DNA of 64,000 bases, from positions 1 through 64,000 of the forward strand of contig QLIY01000246.1 in the NCBI GenBank assembly GCA_003260075.1, read 5' to 3'. The stretch is from Phallusia mammillata (lineage: Eukaryota > Chordata > Ascidiacea > Phlebobranchia > Ascidiidae). Below the pieces are notes generated by a model. That model did not search any database. It was not told the DNA's origin and saw nothing but the letters and a program-made list of their open reading frames with translations. The position numbers and the translations under genes were made by a program. Position 1 is the stretch's first letter. Each line of letters opens with the position of its first letter. Shown here one piece after another: positions 63,952 through 64,000 of this stretch.

Positions 63952-64000
63952 CTGCGTTAACTATTGCAATTTATTTGCTACTAAAAATTTTGGGTTGGTA

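Overview
The window is animal nuclear DNA: intron-rich protein genes with GT..AG introns, short spacers and scattered transposon debris. The mix of a FZD3/6-type Frizzled, many short introns, tRNA-derived SINEs, hAT-type MITEs and strong allelic duplication points to an ascidian tunicate, most likely Ciona or a close relative. The species call is inference.

Layout, left to right. 1-1613 (-): N-terminal part of the cohesin subunit RAD21, running off the left edge. 3763-17665 (-): a gene of about 36 exons encoding an atlastin-type dynamin-like GTPase of about 1,540 residues. Its single three-helix-bundle middle domain appears expanded into about 13 tandem copies, each built from one ~24-codon and one ~64-codon phase-0 exon. 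21380-22781 (-): a 4-exon gene for an unrecognised, charged 167-residue protein. 30105-43151 (+): a 13-exon Frizzled receptor of the FZD3/6 class, behind about 7 kb of apparently non-coding upstream DNA. 50056-53790 (-): an alpha-tubulin gene with a one-codon first coding exon and a TATA/CRE promoter. 55836-57167 (+): intronless COP9 signalosome subunit 3, followed in the same direction by SDHAF2 at 57518-58952, possibly a two-gene operon. 59610 to the right edge (-): C-terminal half (second nucleotide-binding domain) of an ABCA transporter.

The assembly itself is odd. Ten long C or G runs (43-89 bases) sit where real sequence is missing or interrupted; the RAD21 run replaces about 22 conserved residues. 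A second class of about 10-base C runs (or single N) separates pairs of almost identical 75-450 bp direct repeats, at least 15 times between 23.8 and 39.3 kb. These look like unmerged alleles or overlapping contig ends rather than biology. Poly-proline or poly-glycine in translations across these runs should be ignored.

Mobile elements include hAT-like MITEs with perfect 8-bp target duplications (11697, 31748, 63336), a short MITE caught in a chimeric join near 44.0-44.5 kb, two families of tRNA-derived SINE, and a dispersed repeat with a CTGATGA...GAAA signature resembling a hammerhead ribozyme core. The genes have no obvious shared pathway. The strongest candidate for new biology is the repeat-expanded atlastin-like GTPase.
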